From Mycolicibacterium moriokaense (GTDB lineage Bacteria; Actinomycetota; Actinomycetes; Mycobacteriales; Mycobacteriaceae), in contig NZ_AP022560.1 in assembly GCF_010726085.1 (NCBI RefSeq), positions 2,418,001-2,482,000 of the forward strand: a stretch of 64,000 nucleotides of DNA, in the 5' to 3' direction. The stretch's first letter is position 1. Each line of letters opens with the position of its first letter. The notes beneath the pieces are model-generated. The model ran no database searches. It was given only the letters and a program-made list of their open reading frames with translations, and was not told the DNA's origin. Both the position numbers and the translations under genes were made by a program. Below are positions 36,101 through 44,103 of the stretch, piece after piece.

Positions 36101-39100
36101 CGAGTTCGCCGAGCAGGTGACGGGACCGAACGGCGTGCTGGCCTCGGCGGCGCGCCTGATCCTGGGTCAGCTGGGCCTGGACACCCCGGTCGGCGTGCCC
36201 GACGCGACGGACGCCGAGCTCATTGATCTGGTCACGGCCGAATTGGGTTCGGACTGGCCGCGTTTGGTGGCTCCGACGTTCGACAGCCGCAGGGCGGTGC
36301 TGTTCGACGATCGCTGGGCCAGCGCACGTGAGGACCTCGCCAAGATCTGGCTGCTCGACGAAGGTGAGATCGACAGCGACTGGCAGCACCTGTCCGAGCG
36401 GTTCGAGGGTGCCGGACACATCGTCGGCACCCAGGCCACCTGGTGGCAGGGCAAGGCGCTGGCGGCGGGCCGCAACATCCACGCCTCGCTGTACGGCCGC
36501 GCCGCGGCCGGTGCGGAGAACCCGGGCAAGGGCCGCTACAGCGACGAGGTCGCGGTCGTCACAGGCGCATCGAAGGGATCCATCGCGGCATCCGTGGTGG
36601 CCCAGCTCCTCGACGGCGGCGCGACGGTCATCGCGACCACCTCGAAGCTGGACGACGAGCGTCTCGCGTTCTACCGCACGCTGTACCGCGACAACGCGCG
36701 GTACGCCGCGAAGTTGTGGGTCGTTCCTGCCAACATGGCGTCCTACAGCGACATCGACGCACTGGTCGAGTGGGTGGGTACCGAGCAGACGGAAAGCCTT
36801 GGACCGCAATCCATTCACATCAAGGACGCGTTGACGCCGACGCTGCTGTTCCCGTTCGCCGCGCCGCGCGTGGCAGGGGACCTGTCGGACGCGGGATCGC
36901 GTGCAGAGATGGAGATGAAGGTCCTGCTGTGGGCCGTGCAGCGGCTGATCGCCGGGCTGTCACACGTCGGCGCCGAACGCGACATCGCCGCTCGGCTGCA
37001 CGTGGTGCTGCCGGGATCGCCGAACCGTGGCATGTTCGGCGGTGACGGTGCCTACGGCGAGTCCAAGTCCGCGCTCGACGCGTTGGTCACCCGGTGGAAG
37101 GCCGAGTCGTCGTGGGCGCAGCGGGTTTCGTTGGCGCACGCGCTGATCGGCTGGACCAAGGGCACCGGCCTGATGGGTCACAACGACGCCATCGTGGGTG
37201 CGGTGGAGGAAGCCGGTGTGACCACCTACACCACTGACGAGATGGCGGCGATGTTGCTCGACCTGTGCGACATCGAGTCCAAGGTGGCCGCGGCCAGGGA
37301 GCCGCTGCAGGCCGACCTGACCGGTGGCCTGGCCGATGTCGACCTCGACATGGCCGAGCTGGCGGCCAAGGCCCGCGAGGAGATGCTCGGCGAGTCCGCC
37401 GAGGAGCAGGACGACGACGAGGCGGGCATCATTCGCGCGCTGCCGTCGCCGCCGCGCGGCTACAAGGCCGCACCGCCTCCGGAGTGGGACGACCTCGATG
37501 TCGACCCGGCCGACCTGGTGGTGATCGTGGGCGGCGCCGAGCTCGGGCCGTACGGCTCGTCGCGGACCCGCTTCGAGATGGAGGTCGACAACGAGCTGTC
37601 GGCCGCAGGCGTCCTCGAATTGGCCTGGACCACAGGGCTGGTCAAGTGGGAGGACGACCCGACCCCGGGTTGGTACGACACCACCACCGGCGAGCTGGTC
37701 GACGAGGGCGAGCTGGTGGAGCGCTACCACGATGCGGTCATCGAGCGCGTCGGCATCCGCGAGTTCGTCGACGACGGTGCGATCGATCCGGATCACGCTT
37801 CGCCGCTTTTGGTTTCGGTGTACCTCGACAAGGACTTCACGTTCGTCGTGTCGTCGGAGGCCGAGGCGCGTCCGTTCGTCGAGTTCGATCCGGAGCACAC
37901 GGTCATCGCGCCGGTGCCGGACAGCAACGACTGGCAGGTCACGCGTAAGGCGGGCACCGAGATCCGGGTGCCCCGCAAGACGAAGCTGTCCCGCACGGTC
38001 GGCGCGCAGATCCCCACGGGCTTCGACCCGAGTGTCTACGGCGTCCCCGCGGACATGATGTCGTCGATCGACCGGTTGGCGCTGTGGAACCTCGTCACCA
38101 CCGTCGACGCGTTCCTGTCGGCCGGCTTCACGCCCGCCGAGCTGATGCGCTGGGTGCACCCGAGCCAGGTGGCCTGCACGCAGGGCACCGGCATGGGTGG
38201 CATGACGTCGATGCAGACGATGTACCACGGCAACCTGCTCGGCCGGAACAAGCCGAACGACATCCTGCAGGAAGTCCTGCCGAATGTCATTGCCGGACAC
38301 GTGGTTCAGTCCTACATCGGCAGCTACGGGTCGATGATCCACCCGGTCGGCGCCTGCGCCACTGCGGCGATCTCGGTCGAGGAGGGTGTGGACAAGATCC
38401 GCCTCGGCAAGGCCGACTTCGTCATCGCCGGCGGCTATGACGACCTGACGCTGGAGGCCATCATCGGCTTCGGTGACATGGCGGCGACGGCCGACACCGA
38501 GACGATGCGGGCCAAGGGCATCAGCGACTCGAAGTTCTCGCGCGCCAACGATCGTCGTCGGCTCGGGTTCGTCGAAGGGCAGGGCGGTGGAACGATCCTG
38601 CTCGCGCGTGGCGACCTCGCGTTCGAGATGGGTCTGCCGGTGCTGTCGGTCGTCGGGTACGTGTCGTCCTTCGGAGACGGTGTCCACACGTCGATCCCCG
38701 CGCCGGGGCTCGGAGCGTTGGCCGCCGGTCGTGGCGGCAAGAGTTCGCAGCTTTCGCGGGCACTCGAGAAGCTGGGCGTCGGTGCCGACGACATCGCGGT
38801 GATCTCCAAGCACGACACCTCGACGTTGGCCAACGACCCGAACGAAACCGAGCTGCACGAGCGGCTGGCCGACGCGATGGGCCGCTCGCCGGGTGCCCCC
38901 CTGTTCGTCGTGTCGCAGAAGAGCCTGACCGGTCACTCGAAGGGTGGCGCGGCGGCGTTCCAGATGATGGGGCTGTGCCAGATCCTGCGTGACGGCGTCA
39001 TTCCGCCGAACCGCAGCCTGGATTGCGTCGACGACGAACTCGCCAACGCCGCCCACATGGTCTGGGTGCGCGACACCCTGCGGCTGGGCGACAAGTTCCC

Positions 39101-39407
39101 GCTGAAGGCAGGTCTGATCACCAGCCTCGGGTTCGGTCACGTGTCCGGTCTGGTGGCGTTGGTGCATCCGCAGGCGTTCATCGCGGCGCTGAGTCCCGAA
39201 CAGCGTGAGGACTACCAGCGCCGGGCCGAAGCCCGGGTGCTCGCGGGTCAGCTGCGGCTGGCGTCGGCGATCGCGGGTGGACGGCCGCTGTACGAGAAGC
39301 CGTCCGACCGCAGGTTCGCCGGGGACACCTCGGAGAAGGCACAGGAGGCCGCGATGCTGCTCGACGACGCGGCGCGGCTCAGCGAGGACGATGTATACAA
39401 GGCCTGA
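30174..39407 (+). CDS. fas: Type I fatty acid synthase
   Basis: A 3077-residue multifunctional enzyme that makes acyl-CoA chains de novo, feeding membrane lipids and mycolic acids. Domains run in bacterial FAS I order. Acetyltransferase: GHSQG 150-154, nucleophile Ser152. FMN enoyl reductase: about 420-830, with 'GGRAGGHHSW' near 570. MaoC-like dehydratase: GDHNPIHTD from 1233. Malonyl/palmitoyl transferase: GHSVG, Ser1443. Acyl carrier: about 1765-1890, attachment Ser1817 or Ser1818 in DGASS. Ketoreductase: TGASKGS from 2130. Ketosynthase: Cys2728, His2880, His2921 with Lys2923. An Ala/Pro-rich linker (about 1745-1765) precedes the carrier domain. No C-terminal phosphopantetheinyl transferase is fused; acpS follows 24 nt later. 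The GTG is preceded by GAGGAG. Length matches the M. tuberculosis protein (about 3069). Confidence 0.98.
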   Translation: MTINEQHRVTADSTTERSGARPVAHALVDRLNAGEPYAVAFGGQGASWLENLEELVSSAGIESELSEVVGEAELLLQPVARELVVVRPIGFEPLQWVRALAAEEPLPATKQLVTAAISGPGILLAQMAAIRALTRQGLDLYNTPPVAMAGHSQGIIACEALRANGAKDAELLALLQLIGAAGSLVSRRRGMVGRGDKTPMVSVTNVDPERIGELLEEFSKDVRTVLPPVLSIRNGRRSVVITGTPEQLGRFQLYCSKITEREEAERKNKIRGGAVFAPEFHGVQVEVGFHTPRLADGVEVVDRWAEKCGIDAEMAHEMTEAIFVRPIDWVAEVERLHESGAKWIIDLGPSDTVTRLTAPVIRGLGIGIVPAATRAGQRNLFTVGAEPEVLPPWSSFKPTTVKLPDGSVKLSTKFTRLTGRSPILLAGMTPTTVDAKIVAAAANAGHWAELAGGGQVTEEVFTDRIEELTNLLEPGRAVQFNALFLDPYLWKLQVGGKRLVQRARQSGAPIDGVVVSAGIPDLEEAVELIDELHSVGISNVVFKPGTVDQIKAVIKIATEVPDKDVIVHIEGGRAGGHHSWEDLDDLLLATYADLRKLTNITVCVGGGIGTPERAAEYLSGAWAKAYGFPEMPVDGILVGTAAMATLEATTSPAVKQMLVDTTGTDEWISAGKASGGMASSRSQLGADIHEIDNTASRCGRLLDEVAGDAEAVEARRDELIAAMANTAKPYFGDVGEMTYLQWLNRYVELTIGDGNSTADTASPDSPWIADTWRDRFAEMLKRAEARLHPQDSGRIETLYADTAEGQALLDNPRAAIDRLLERYPDAATLKLHPADVPFFITLCKTMGKPVNFVPVIDKDVRRWWRSDSLWQAHDARYSADQVCIIPGTQSVAGITRVDEPVGELLDRFEQASIDELLASGAEPVPVVSRRQARNDVTGALAVVLDSPDVLWAGRTAINPVHRIGAPQEWQANENRSATHPSTGARLELTAEGTVTLSVPLSDIWIDIRFTLPPCTVNGGMPVVTVEDASKAMRSVLAIAAGVDGPDDLPPVHDNTSTVTVDWDPEQVADHTGVTATFGAPLAPGLTLVPDALVGHCWPAVFAAIGAAVTDDGLPVVEGLLSLVHLDHAAHLLAPMPKTTAELTVTATSSAAFDTEYGRVVPVSVKVSDAEGTVLAELQERFAIRGRTGTAELDDPPRAGGAITDNATETPRRRRRDVTVSAPTDMRAFAVVSGDHNPIHTDRAAALLAGLKSPIVHGMWLSAAAQHVVTATDGKPAPPARVVGWTSRFLGMVLPGDDIEFRVDRVGIDRGAEIVEVAARVNNELVMSATAQLAAPKTVYAFPGQGIQHKGMGMEVRARSKAARKVWDTADKFTRETLGFSVLHVVRDNPTSLIASGVHYHHPDGVLFLTQFTQVAMATVAAAQVAEMREQGAFVEDAIACGHSVGEYTALACVSGVYELEALLEVVFHRGSKMHDIVPRDHLGRSNYRLAAIRPSQIDLDDSEVVDFVAEISERTGEFLEIVNFNLRGSQYAIAGTVRGLEVLEEEVEKRREITGGKRSFILVPGIDVPFHSSVLRVGVADFRRSLERVMPRDQDPSLIVGKYIPNLVPRPFTLDRDFIQEIRDLVPAEPLDEILADYDTWRNEKPRELMRKVVIELLAWQFASPVRWIETQDLLFIEEAAGGLGIERFVEIGVKSAPTVAGLAANTLKLPEYSHSTTEVLNSERDAAVLFATDTDPEPDLDDVEVDAAPAPVEAAAPVEAAPAAPAPAAPSGGPRPDDLVFDAADATMALIALSAKMRIDQIEPLDSIESITDGASSRRNQLLVDLGSELNLGAIDGAAEADLAGLKGQVTKLARTYKPYGPVLSDAINDQLRTVLGPSGKRPAYIAERVKKTWELGDGWVKHVTVEVALGTREGSSVRGGDLGGLHDGAVTDAASVDKVIDAAVQAVGARNGVAVTLPAAAGGGGGVVDSAALTEFAEQVTGPNGVLASAARLILGQLGLDTPVGVPDATDAELIDLVTAELGSDWPRLVAPTFDSRRAVLFDDRWASAREDLAKIWLLDEGEIDSDWQHLSERFEGAGHIVGTQATWWQGKALAAGRNIHASLYGRAAAGAENPGKGRYSDEVAVVTGASKGSIAASVVAQLLDGGATVIATTSKLDDERLAFYRTLYRDNARYAAKLWVVPANMASYSDIDALVEWVGTEQTESLGPQSIHIKDALTPTLLFPFAAPRVAGDLSDAGSRAEMEMKVLLWAVQRLIAGLSHVGAERDIAARLHVVLPGSPNRGMFGGDGAYGESKSALDALVTRWKAESSWAQRVSLAHALIGWTKGTGLMGHNDAIVGAVEEAGVTTYTTDEMAAMLLDLCDIESKVAAAREPLQADLTGGLADVDLDMAELAAKAREEMLGESAEEQDDDEAGIIRALPSPPRGYKAAPPPEWDDLDVDPADLVVIVGGAELGPYGSSRTRFEMEVDNELSAAGVLELAWTTGLVKWEDDPTPGWYDTTTGELVDEGELVERYHDAVIERVGIREFVDDGAIDPDHASPLLVSVYLDKDFTFVVSSEAEARPFVEFDPEHTVIAPVPDSNDWQVTRKAGTEIRVPRKTKLSRTVGAQIPTGFDPSVYGVPADMMSSIDRLALWNLVTTVDAFLSAGFTPAELMRWVHPSQVACTQGTGMGGMTSMQTMYHGNLLGRNKPNDILQEVLPNVIAGHVVQSYIGSYGSMIHPVGACATAAISVEEGVDKIRLGKADFVIAGGYDDLTLEAIIGFGDMAATADTETMRAKGISDSKFSRANDRRRLGFVEGQGGGTILLARGDLAFEMGLPVLSVVGYVSSFGDGVHTSIPAPGLGALAAGRGGKSSQLSRALEKLGVGADDIAVISKHDTSTLANDPNETELHERLADAMGRSPGAPLFVVSQKSLTGHSKGGAAAFQMMGLCQILRDGVIPPNRSLDCVDDELANAAHMVWVRDTLRLGDKFPLKAGLITSLGFGHVSGLVALVHPQAFIAALSPEQREDYQRRAEARVLAGQLRLASAIAGGRPLYEKPSDRRFAGDTSEKAQEAAMLLDDAARLSEDDVYKA

Positions 39408-39431
39408 CGGCAGTGATATAGCGTGCTGCCC

Positions 39432-39824
39432 ATGGCGGTAGTCGGTGTAGGGATCGACCTGGTTTCCATCCCCGACTTCGCCGCACAGGTTGACCAGCCG
39501 GGAACGGTGTTCGCGGAGACGTTCACGCCCGGTGAGCGTCGCGACGCCGCCGACAAGAGTTCTTCGGCTGCGCGGCATCTGGCGGCGCGGTGGGCGGCGA
39601 AGGAGGCCGTGATCAAGGCGTGGTCGGGGTCGCGGTTCGCCAAACGGCCGATGCTGCCCGAGGGCATCCACCGCGACATCGAGGTCGTCACCGACATGTG
39701 GGGCAGGCCGAAGGTGCGGCTCACCGGCGCCATCGGCGAGCACCTGAAGGACGTGACGATCCACCTGTCGATGACGCACGAGGCCGACACGGCCGCCGCC
39801 GTGGTGATCCTGGAGGAGCGTTAG
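39432..39824 (+). CDS. acpS: Holo-[acyl-carrier-protein] synthase
   Basis: A 130-residue phosphopantetheinyl transferase that moves the 4'-phosphopantetheine arm of CoA to the carrier Ser of FAS I. The AcpS signatures are 'GVGIDLVSI' near the N-terminus (metal-binding Asp) and 'WAAKEAVIKAW' in the middle (Glu/Lys). The ATG at 39432 is chosen because homologues begin Met-x-(I/V)-Val-Gly-Val-Gly; a GTG 9 nt upstream is possible. It is 24 nt behind fas and must be co-transcribed. A 20-bp inverted repeat follows the gene. Confidence 0.97.
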   Translation: MAVVGVGIDLVSIPDFAAQVDQPGTVFAETFTPGERRDAADKSSSAARHLAARWAAKEAVIKAWSGSRFAKRPMLPEGIHRDIEVVTDMWGRPKVRLTGAIGEHLKDVTIHLSMTHEADTAAAVVILEER

Positions 39825-39837
39825 GCGCTTCTTGCGC

Positions 39838-39894
39838 CGAAATTGCATTCCAGCAGGGAAATTGCGAGTAGAGGCCTGCTGGAATGCAATTTCG
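39838..39894. terminator. Perfect 20-bp inverted repeat after acpS
   Basis: CGAAATTGCATTCCAGCAGG (39838-39857) pairs without mismatch with 39875-39894 around a 17-nt loop. It lies 13 nt after the acpS stop and 16 nt before the peptidase ATG. It has no T-tract. It probably ends the fas-acpS transcript, or it is a mobile-type palindromic repeat. Confidence 0.6.
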
Positions 39895-39910
39895 CGGTTA
39901 GCGTCGAACC

Positions 39911-41257
39911 ATGAGCAATTTGGTGCAGCGGGTGCGCGACGTCCTGCCCGCGGTGCGGCGGGACCTCGAAGACCTCGTGCGCATCGAGTCGGTGTGGGCT
40001 GATCCGGCGCGTCGCGGTGAGGTCCATCGCAGCGCCGACGCGGTGGCAAAGCTGTTGGCTGAGGCGGGTTTTGCGGACGTGCAGATCGTCAGCGAGGGCG
40101 GTGCTCCCGCCGTCATCGCCCGACACCCGGCGCCCCCGGGTGCGCCGACCGTGTTGCTGTACGCCCATCACGACGTGCAGCCCGAGGGCGACCATTCGCA
40201 GTGGCACTCGCCGCCGTTCGAGCCTACCGAGCGAGACGGCCGCCTGTACGGGCGTGGCACCGCCGATGACAAGGCAGGCATCGCAACACATTTGGCAGCC
40301 TTCCGTGCTCACGGTGGCAACCCCCCGGTCGGGGTGACGGTGTTCGTCGAGGGGGAGGAGGAGTCGGGATCGCCGTCGCTGTCCCGGCTACTGGCGGACC
40401 ATCGCGACGCACTGGCGTCCGACGTGATCGTGATCGCCGACTCCGACAACTGGAGCACCGACGTGCCGTCGCTGACGGTCGCGCTGCGCGGACTCGCCGA
40501 CTGTGTCGTCGAGGTGGCAACCCTGGATCACGGCCTGCACTCCGGACTGTGGGGCGGTGCCGTCCCCGATGCGTTGACGGCGCTGGTGCGTCTGCTGGCC
40601 ACTCTGCACGACGACGAGGGCAACGTCGCCGTCGAGGGTCTGCACGAAGCTGAGGCCGCCGACGTCGACTATCCACCGGAGCGGGTGCGTGCGGAGGCCG
40701 GCCTGTTGGACGGTGTCCGCGAAATCGGATCCGGGTCGGTGCCGCAACGCCTTTGGGCGAAACCTGCAATCACCGTGATCGGAATCGACACGACGCCGAT
40801 CGACAAGGCGTCGAACACCTTGATTCCGCGGGCGCGGGCGAAGGTGAGCATGCGTGTCGCGCCGGGTGGCGACGCGGAAGAACACCTGACGGCTCTGACC
40901 CGTCACCTCGAGCGGAATGCGCCGTGGGGTGCGCAGGTCACCGTCGTACCCGGCGACGTCGGTCAGCCCTACGCCATCGACGCGACCGGACCGGTGTATG
41001 ACGCCGCCCGTTCGGCGTTCCGGCAGGCATGGGGCACCGACGCCGTCGATACCGGTGTGGGCGGGTCGATCCCGTTCATCGCTGAGTTCGCCAAGGCGTT
41101 CCCGTCGGCCAAGATTCTGGTGACCGGTGTGGAAGACCCTGCGACACAAGCGCACAGCGTCAACGAAAGCCTGCATCTGGGAGTGTTGGAGCGCGCCGCA
41201 ACAGCGGAGGCGTTGCTGCTGGCGAATCTGGGGTCAGACGGACAGGTCGCGACGTAG
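39911..41257 (+). CDS. M20-family dipeptidase (Rv2522c homologue)
   Basis: A 448-residue zinc metallopeptidase of the M20/CNDP type. Metal ligands and catalytic residues show as 'YAHHDVQP' (His and Asp), '[10 protein letters not shown]' (bridging Asp) and 'EGEEESGS' (catalytic and ligand Glu). A dimerisation domain at about 190-340 has the substrate-binding '[11 protein letters not shown]'. It would hydrolyse small peptides or N-acyl amino acids in the cytoplasm. A TAGCGT -10-like hexamer ends 6 nt before the ATG and no ribosome site is seen, which suggests a leaderless mRNA. Its end overlaps the convergent bcp gene by 24 nt. Confidence 0.92.
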   Translation: MSNLVQRVRDVLPAVRRDLEDLVRIESVWADPARRGEVHRSADAVAKLLAEAGFADVQIVSEGGAPAVIARHPAPPGAPTVLLYAHHDVQPEGDHSQWHSPPFEPTERDGRLYGRGTADDKAGIATHLAAFRAHGGNPPVGVTVFVEGEEESGSPSLSRLLADHRDALASDVIVIADSDNWSTDVPSLTVALRGLADCVVEVATLDHGLHSGLWGGAVPDALTALVRLLATLHDDEGNVAVEGLHEAEAADVDYPPERVRAEAGLLDGVREIGSGSVPQRLWAKPAITVIGIDTTPIDKASNTLIPRARAKVSMRVAPGGDAEEHLTALTRHLERNAPWGAQVTVVPGDVGQPYAIDATGPVYDAARSAFRQAWGTDAVDTGVGGSIPFIAEFAKAFPSAKILVTGVEDPATQAHSVNESLHLGVLERAATAEALLLANLGSDGQVAT

Positions 41258-41707
41258 CTTTGCGACGTGGCCGGTGGCGCGGATGTTGTACTGCGCCACT
41301 TCGATTTTGCCCTTCTCGTCGACGACGAACGTCGAACGGATGACGCCCTCGACCTTCTTGCCGTACATCATCTTTTCACCGAAGGCGCCCCACGCCGTCA
41401 GCACCTTGCGGTCGGGGTCTGACAGCAGGGGAAACGTCAGCTTCTCCTTGTCGCGGAACTTGGCCAGCTTCTCCGGCTTGTCGGGCGAGATGCCGACGAC
41501 ATCGAGTCCGGCGTCGTTGAGTTCGCGCAGATTGTCGCGGAAGTCACAGGCCTCTTTGGTGCAGCCCGGCGTCGATGCGGCGGGGTAGAAGTACACGATG
41601 ACCTTGCGGCCCTTGTAGTCGGAGAGCTTGACGGTCTTGCCGTCGGCATCGGGCAGGCTGAACGACGGGGCCTTGTCGCCCACCTCGAGTCGCGGAGTCT
41701 GTGGCAC
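41234..41707 (-). CDS. bcp: Thioredoxin-dependent peroxiredoxin, Bcp/PrxQ type
   Basis: A 157-residue peroxiredoxin that reduces hydrogen and organic peroxides. The peroxidatic Cys49 lies in 'STPGCT' and the resolving Cys54 in 'EACDF', five residues later on the same helix, the atypical two-Cys PrxQ pattern. Length and the GTG start at 41707 match M. tuberculosis Rv2521 as I recall it; an upstream TTG at 41776 adds non-conserved residues. It is convergent with the M20 peptidase gene and divergent from the DUF3618 gene. Confidence 0.95.
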   Translation of the reverse strand: MPQTPRLEVGDKAPSFSLPDADGKTVKLSDYKGRKVIVYFYPAASTPGCTKEACDFRDNLRELNDAGLDVVGISPDKPEKLAKFRDKEKLTFPLLSDPDRKVLTAWGAFGEKMMYGKKVEGVIRSTFVVDEKGKIEVAQYNIRATGHVAKLRRDLSV

Positions 41708-41820
41708 GCGGGCGCATCCCTTCTCATGGACCGGTTCACTTCGATTACTGCGAGCTGATCTAGGGTAGTTCCGCAAGGCACCGGACTTGGCGCAGGGCTT
41801 GGAGCTTATGGGAGGTGGAC

Positions 41821-42048
41821 GTGGCGGACCGCGACCCCGACACGATCAAGAAAGAGATCGACCAGGCTCGTGACCAGCTGGCGTTGACCGTTGACTCGCT
41901 GGCTGAGCGCGCCAATCCGCGGCGGCTCGCCGACGACGCCAAGGCCGGATTGGTGCGGTTCGTCAAGAAGCCGGCAGTGGCCGTGTCACTGGCAGGCGTC
42001 GGCACCGTCGTGATCGTGCTCGCCATTCGTCGGATCAGGCGGCGCTGA
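41821..42048 (+). CDS. DUF3618 small membrane protein (Rv2520c homologue)
   Basis: A 75-residue protein with the DUF3618 pattern: an N-terminal helix '[26 protein letters not shown]', a short '[10 protein letters not shown]' linker and one C-terminal membrane helix ending in a run of Arg. Function unknown. The GTG at 41821 is preferred over one 6 nt upstream because GGGAGGT then sits at a good distance. Size agrees with the actinobacterial family. Confidence 0.88.
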   Translation: MADRDPDTIKKEIDQARDQLALTVDSLAERANPRRLADDAKAGLVRFVKKPAVAVSLAGVGTVVIVLAIRRIRRR

Positions 42049-42059
42049 GGCCGGTCCGC

Positions 42060-42230
42060 TCAGCGGCGACGGCCCACGCGGAACAGTTCGGAGAACCAGG
42101 AGCTCGGCGGATTCGCCACCCGACCGATGCGGCTGCAGTTGTACACCGCGACCGGGCCGTGCGCAGTTACCTCATCGTCGGCCAGCGCATCACCGACGCC
42201 GGCTCCGATCGATGCGCCAATCTGCGACAT
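42060..42230 (-). CDS. Small conserved-looking protein, 56 residues
   Basis: An ATG at 42230 opens a 56-residue frame that ends 12 nt from the convergent DUF3618 stop. The product begins with a Gly/Ala-rich segment ('SIGAGVGDALADDE'), has a single Cys in 'VYNCSRIGRV' and ends 'SSWFSELFRVGRRR'. Codon use is high-GC at third positions, as in real mycobacterial genes, and AAGGA lies about 11 nt upstream. No function is recognised. Being so short it could be missed by automated annotation. Confidence 0.6.
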   Translation of the reverse strand: MSQIGASIGAGVGDALADDEVTAHGPVAVYNCSRIGRVANPPSSWFSELFRVGRRR

Positions 42231-42415
42231 CCAGCTAAGTCCTTGTCTCGTAGTTCACACTGTCACCACCCGGCCGTGGCCAGGTTCGTCAGCTAACCCG
42301 GACTCTAACATCATTGGTGTCCTTTGCGCAGCTTGGAACAAGAGAATCTGCGCGTAGAGTTGCTTCCGCAACGAACGTTCGCCCAGTGTAATCCGTCGCG
42401 TAGATAGGCTCAGTT

Positions 42416-42535
42416 ATGGTCCAGCACACACGCGGCAGGTCAAAGGCCGCGACGGACGATCTATTTACGCAAACGAAAGCCGCAACCGCCCAGGGGGGCG
42501 GATCAAAGGCCGTAGAGATGGTGCGGAGAAGGTAG
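42416..42535 (+). CDS. Possible leaderless small ORF, 39 residues
   Basis: An ATG at 42416 lies 6 nt after TAGGCT, which fits a TANNNT -10 box and thus a leaderless mRNA. The frame of 39 residues is basic and Gln/Ala/Arg-rich ('RGRSKAATDD', 'GGGSKAVEMVRRR'). The phrase encoding Arg/Gly-Ser-Lys-Ala occurs twice, from a short direct repeat (TCAAAGGCCG). No ribosome site and no known family. Apart from this and the tRNA gene, 42231-42783 holds nothing I can support. Confidence 0.35.
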   Translation: MVQHTRGRSKAATDDLFTQTKAATAQGGGSKAVEMVRRR

Positions 42536-42563
42536 CCTCCAGCTGGACCGCGGAGGACGTGAG

Positions 42564-42636
<73 letters not shown>

Positions 42637-42783
42637 TGCGTGTGCGACAATAACAGGCCCCGCGGCACAGGGTGAAATCCGCACCCGCCACCGCTGGAGG
42701 GCAAAGTCGTCTCAGGTGCCGTTAAACGCGGCTGCCCTTAGACTATTGCCAGATATTCGTCCCTTCGTCAGGTGGAGCAAACA

Positions 42784-44004
42784 ATGTGGCAGGTCAGGTC
42801 CGTGGCCGGTCCCCGTCGCAATCGTCGATGGCTGACAGCCGTCCTGCTTGTTCCTGCGGTCGTGCTCGGCCTGTCGGCATGCAGTACTAAGTCCGCGCCG
42901 CCGGCGCCGCAGGTCATCGCCGACAAGGGCACACCATTTGGCGACCTGCTGCTTCCCAAGCTGGCGGCGACCGTGAAGGACGGGGACGTCGGCGTGAGCA
43001 CCGCGGTGCCCGTGACCGTCAGCGCCGAGGACGGCGTGCTGGGCGCGGTCAGCATGGTTAACGAGGACGGCACCCCCGTCGAGGGCAAGCTCAGCCGAGA
43101 TGGGCTGCAGTGGTCCACCGCCGAGCCTCTCGGGTACAACAAGCGCTACACGCTGACCGCGGAGGCGCTGGGCCTCGGCGGCGCCACATCGCGGCAGATG
43201 ACGTTCGAGACGCACTCGCCGGAGAACCTGACGATGGCGTACGTGATCCCCAGCGAGGGCGAGGTGGTCGGCGTCGGTCAACCGGTCGCCGTCCAGTTCG
43301 ACGAGAACATTCCGAACCGGGTGGCCGCCCAGCAGGCCATCAAAATCACGACAAATCCTCCCGTCGAGGGCGCGTTCTACTGGCTCAACAATCGCGAAGT
43401 GCGTTGGCGCCCAGCGCATTACTGGAAGCCGGGCACGAAGGTCGAGGTGACCGTCAAGACCTACGGCGTCGATCTGGGCGACGGATTGTTCGGCCAGGAG
43501 GACATCACCACGCACTTCACCATCGGCGACGAGGTGATCAGTCGCATCGACGACAACACCAAGACGATGACGGTGACGCGCAACGGCGAAGTGATCAAGA
43601 CCATGCCGGTGTCGATGGGCAAGAACAGCACGCCGACCAACAACGGCACCTACATCGTCGGTGACCGTCGTTCGCACATGATCATGGACTCGTCGACCTA
43701 TGGCGTGCCGAGCAACTCGCCGAACGGCTACCGCACCGAGGTGGATTGGGCCACCCAGATCTCCTACAGCGGGATCTATGTGCACGCGGCGCCGTGGTCG
43801 GTGGGCAGCCAGGGCTACAGCAACGTCAGTCACGGGTGCGTCAACGTGAGCACCAGTAATGGGCAGTGGTTCTACGAGAACTCCAAGCGGGGAGACGTCG
43901 TGGAGATCGTCAACACCGTGGGTTCGACGCTGCCCGGCACCGAGGGCCTGGGCGACTGGAACATCCCGTGGGAGCAATGGAAGGCCGGTAACGCCAACCT
44001 CTGA
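42784..44004 (+). CDS. ldtB: L,D-transpeptidase 2
   Basis: A 406-residue cell-wall enzyme that forms 3-3 cross-links between meso-diaminopimelate residues and is the classic carbapenem target. The N-terminus has a signal with lipobox Leu-Ser-Ala-Cys33. Two Ig-like domains follow (about 45-240), then the YkuD catalytic domain with 'SHGCVNVS' (Cys352, with upstream His in 'IYVHAAPW'). The C-terminal '[13 protein letters not shown]' subdomain is typical of LdtMt2. The ATG at 42784 follows GGTGGAG; a GTG at 42772 is an alternative. It is the homologue of Rv2518c. Confidence 0.96.
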   Translation: MWQVRSVAGPRRNRRWLTAVLLVPAVVLGLSACSTKSAPPAPQVIADKGTPFGDLLLPKLAATVKDGDVGVSTAVPVTVSAEDGVLGAVSMVNEDGTPVEGKLSRDGLQWSTAEPLGYNKRYTLTAEALGLGGATSRQMTFETHSPENLTMAYVIPSEGEVVGVGQPVAVQFDENIPNRVAAQQAIKITTNPPVEGAFYWLNNREVRWRPAHYWKPGTKVEVTVKTYGVDLGDGLFGQEDITTHFTIGDEVISRIDDNTKTMTVTRNGEVIKTMPVSMGKNSTPTNNGTYIVGDRRSHMIMDSSTYGVPSNSPNGYRTEVDWATQISYSGIYVHAAPWSVGSQGYSNVSHGCVNVSTSNGQWFYENSKRGDVVEIVNTVGSTLPGTEGLGDWNIPWEQWKAGNANL

Positions 44005-44024
44005 CGCGCTCTGCGTGCGTGGCT

Positions 44025-44042
44025 AGGCATACATGCATGCCT
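44025..44042. terminator. Short hairpin after ldtB
   Basis: AGGCAT (44025-44030) and ATGCCT (44037-44042) pair around 6 nt between the convergent ldtB and tetR genes. The stem is short and lacks a T-tract, so the call is weak. Confidence 0.25.
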
Positions 44043-44103
44043 CGACTGCTTCAGCCCACGGCTCCCGGCTGACTCCCGTCCGCACCCGGGTTATACAGCG
44101 CGG

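Noticed and set aside
36960..40049. A 1029-codon minus-strand frame across the end of fas, acpS and the peptidase start
   Set aside because: It crosses the real genes fas and acpS and the perfect inverted repeat, and has the same artefactual Arg/His-rich composition.
42127..42357. A 76-codon plus-strand frame
   Set aside because: It overlaps the better-supported 56-residue minus-strand gene and has a low-complexity Ser/Pro/Ala composition.
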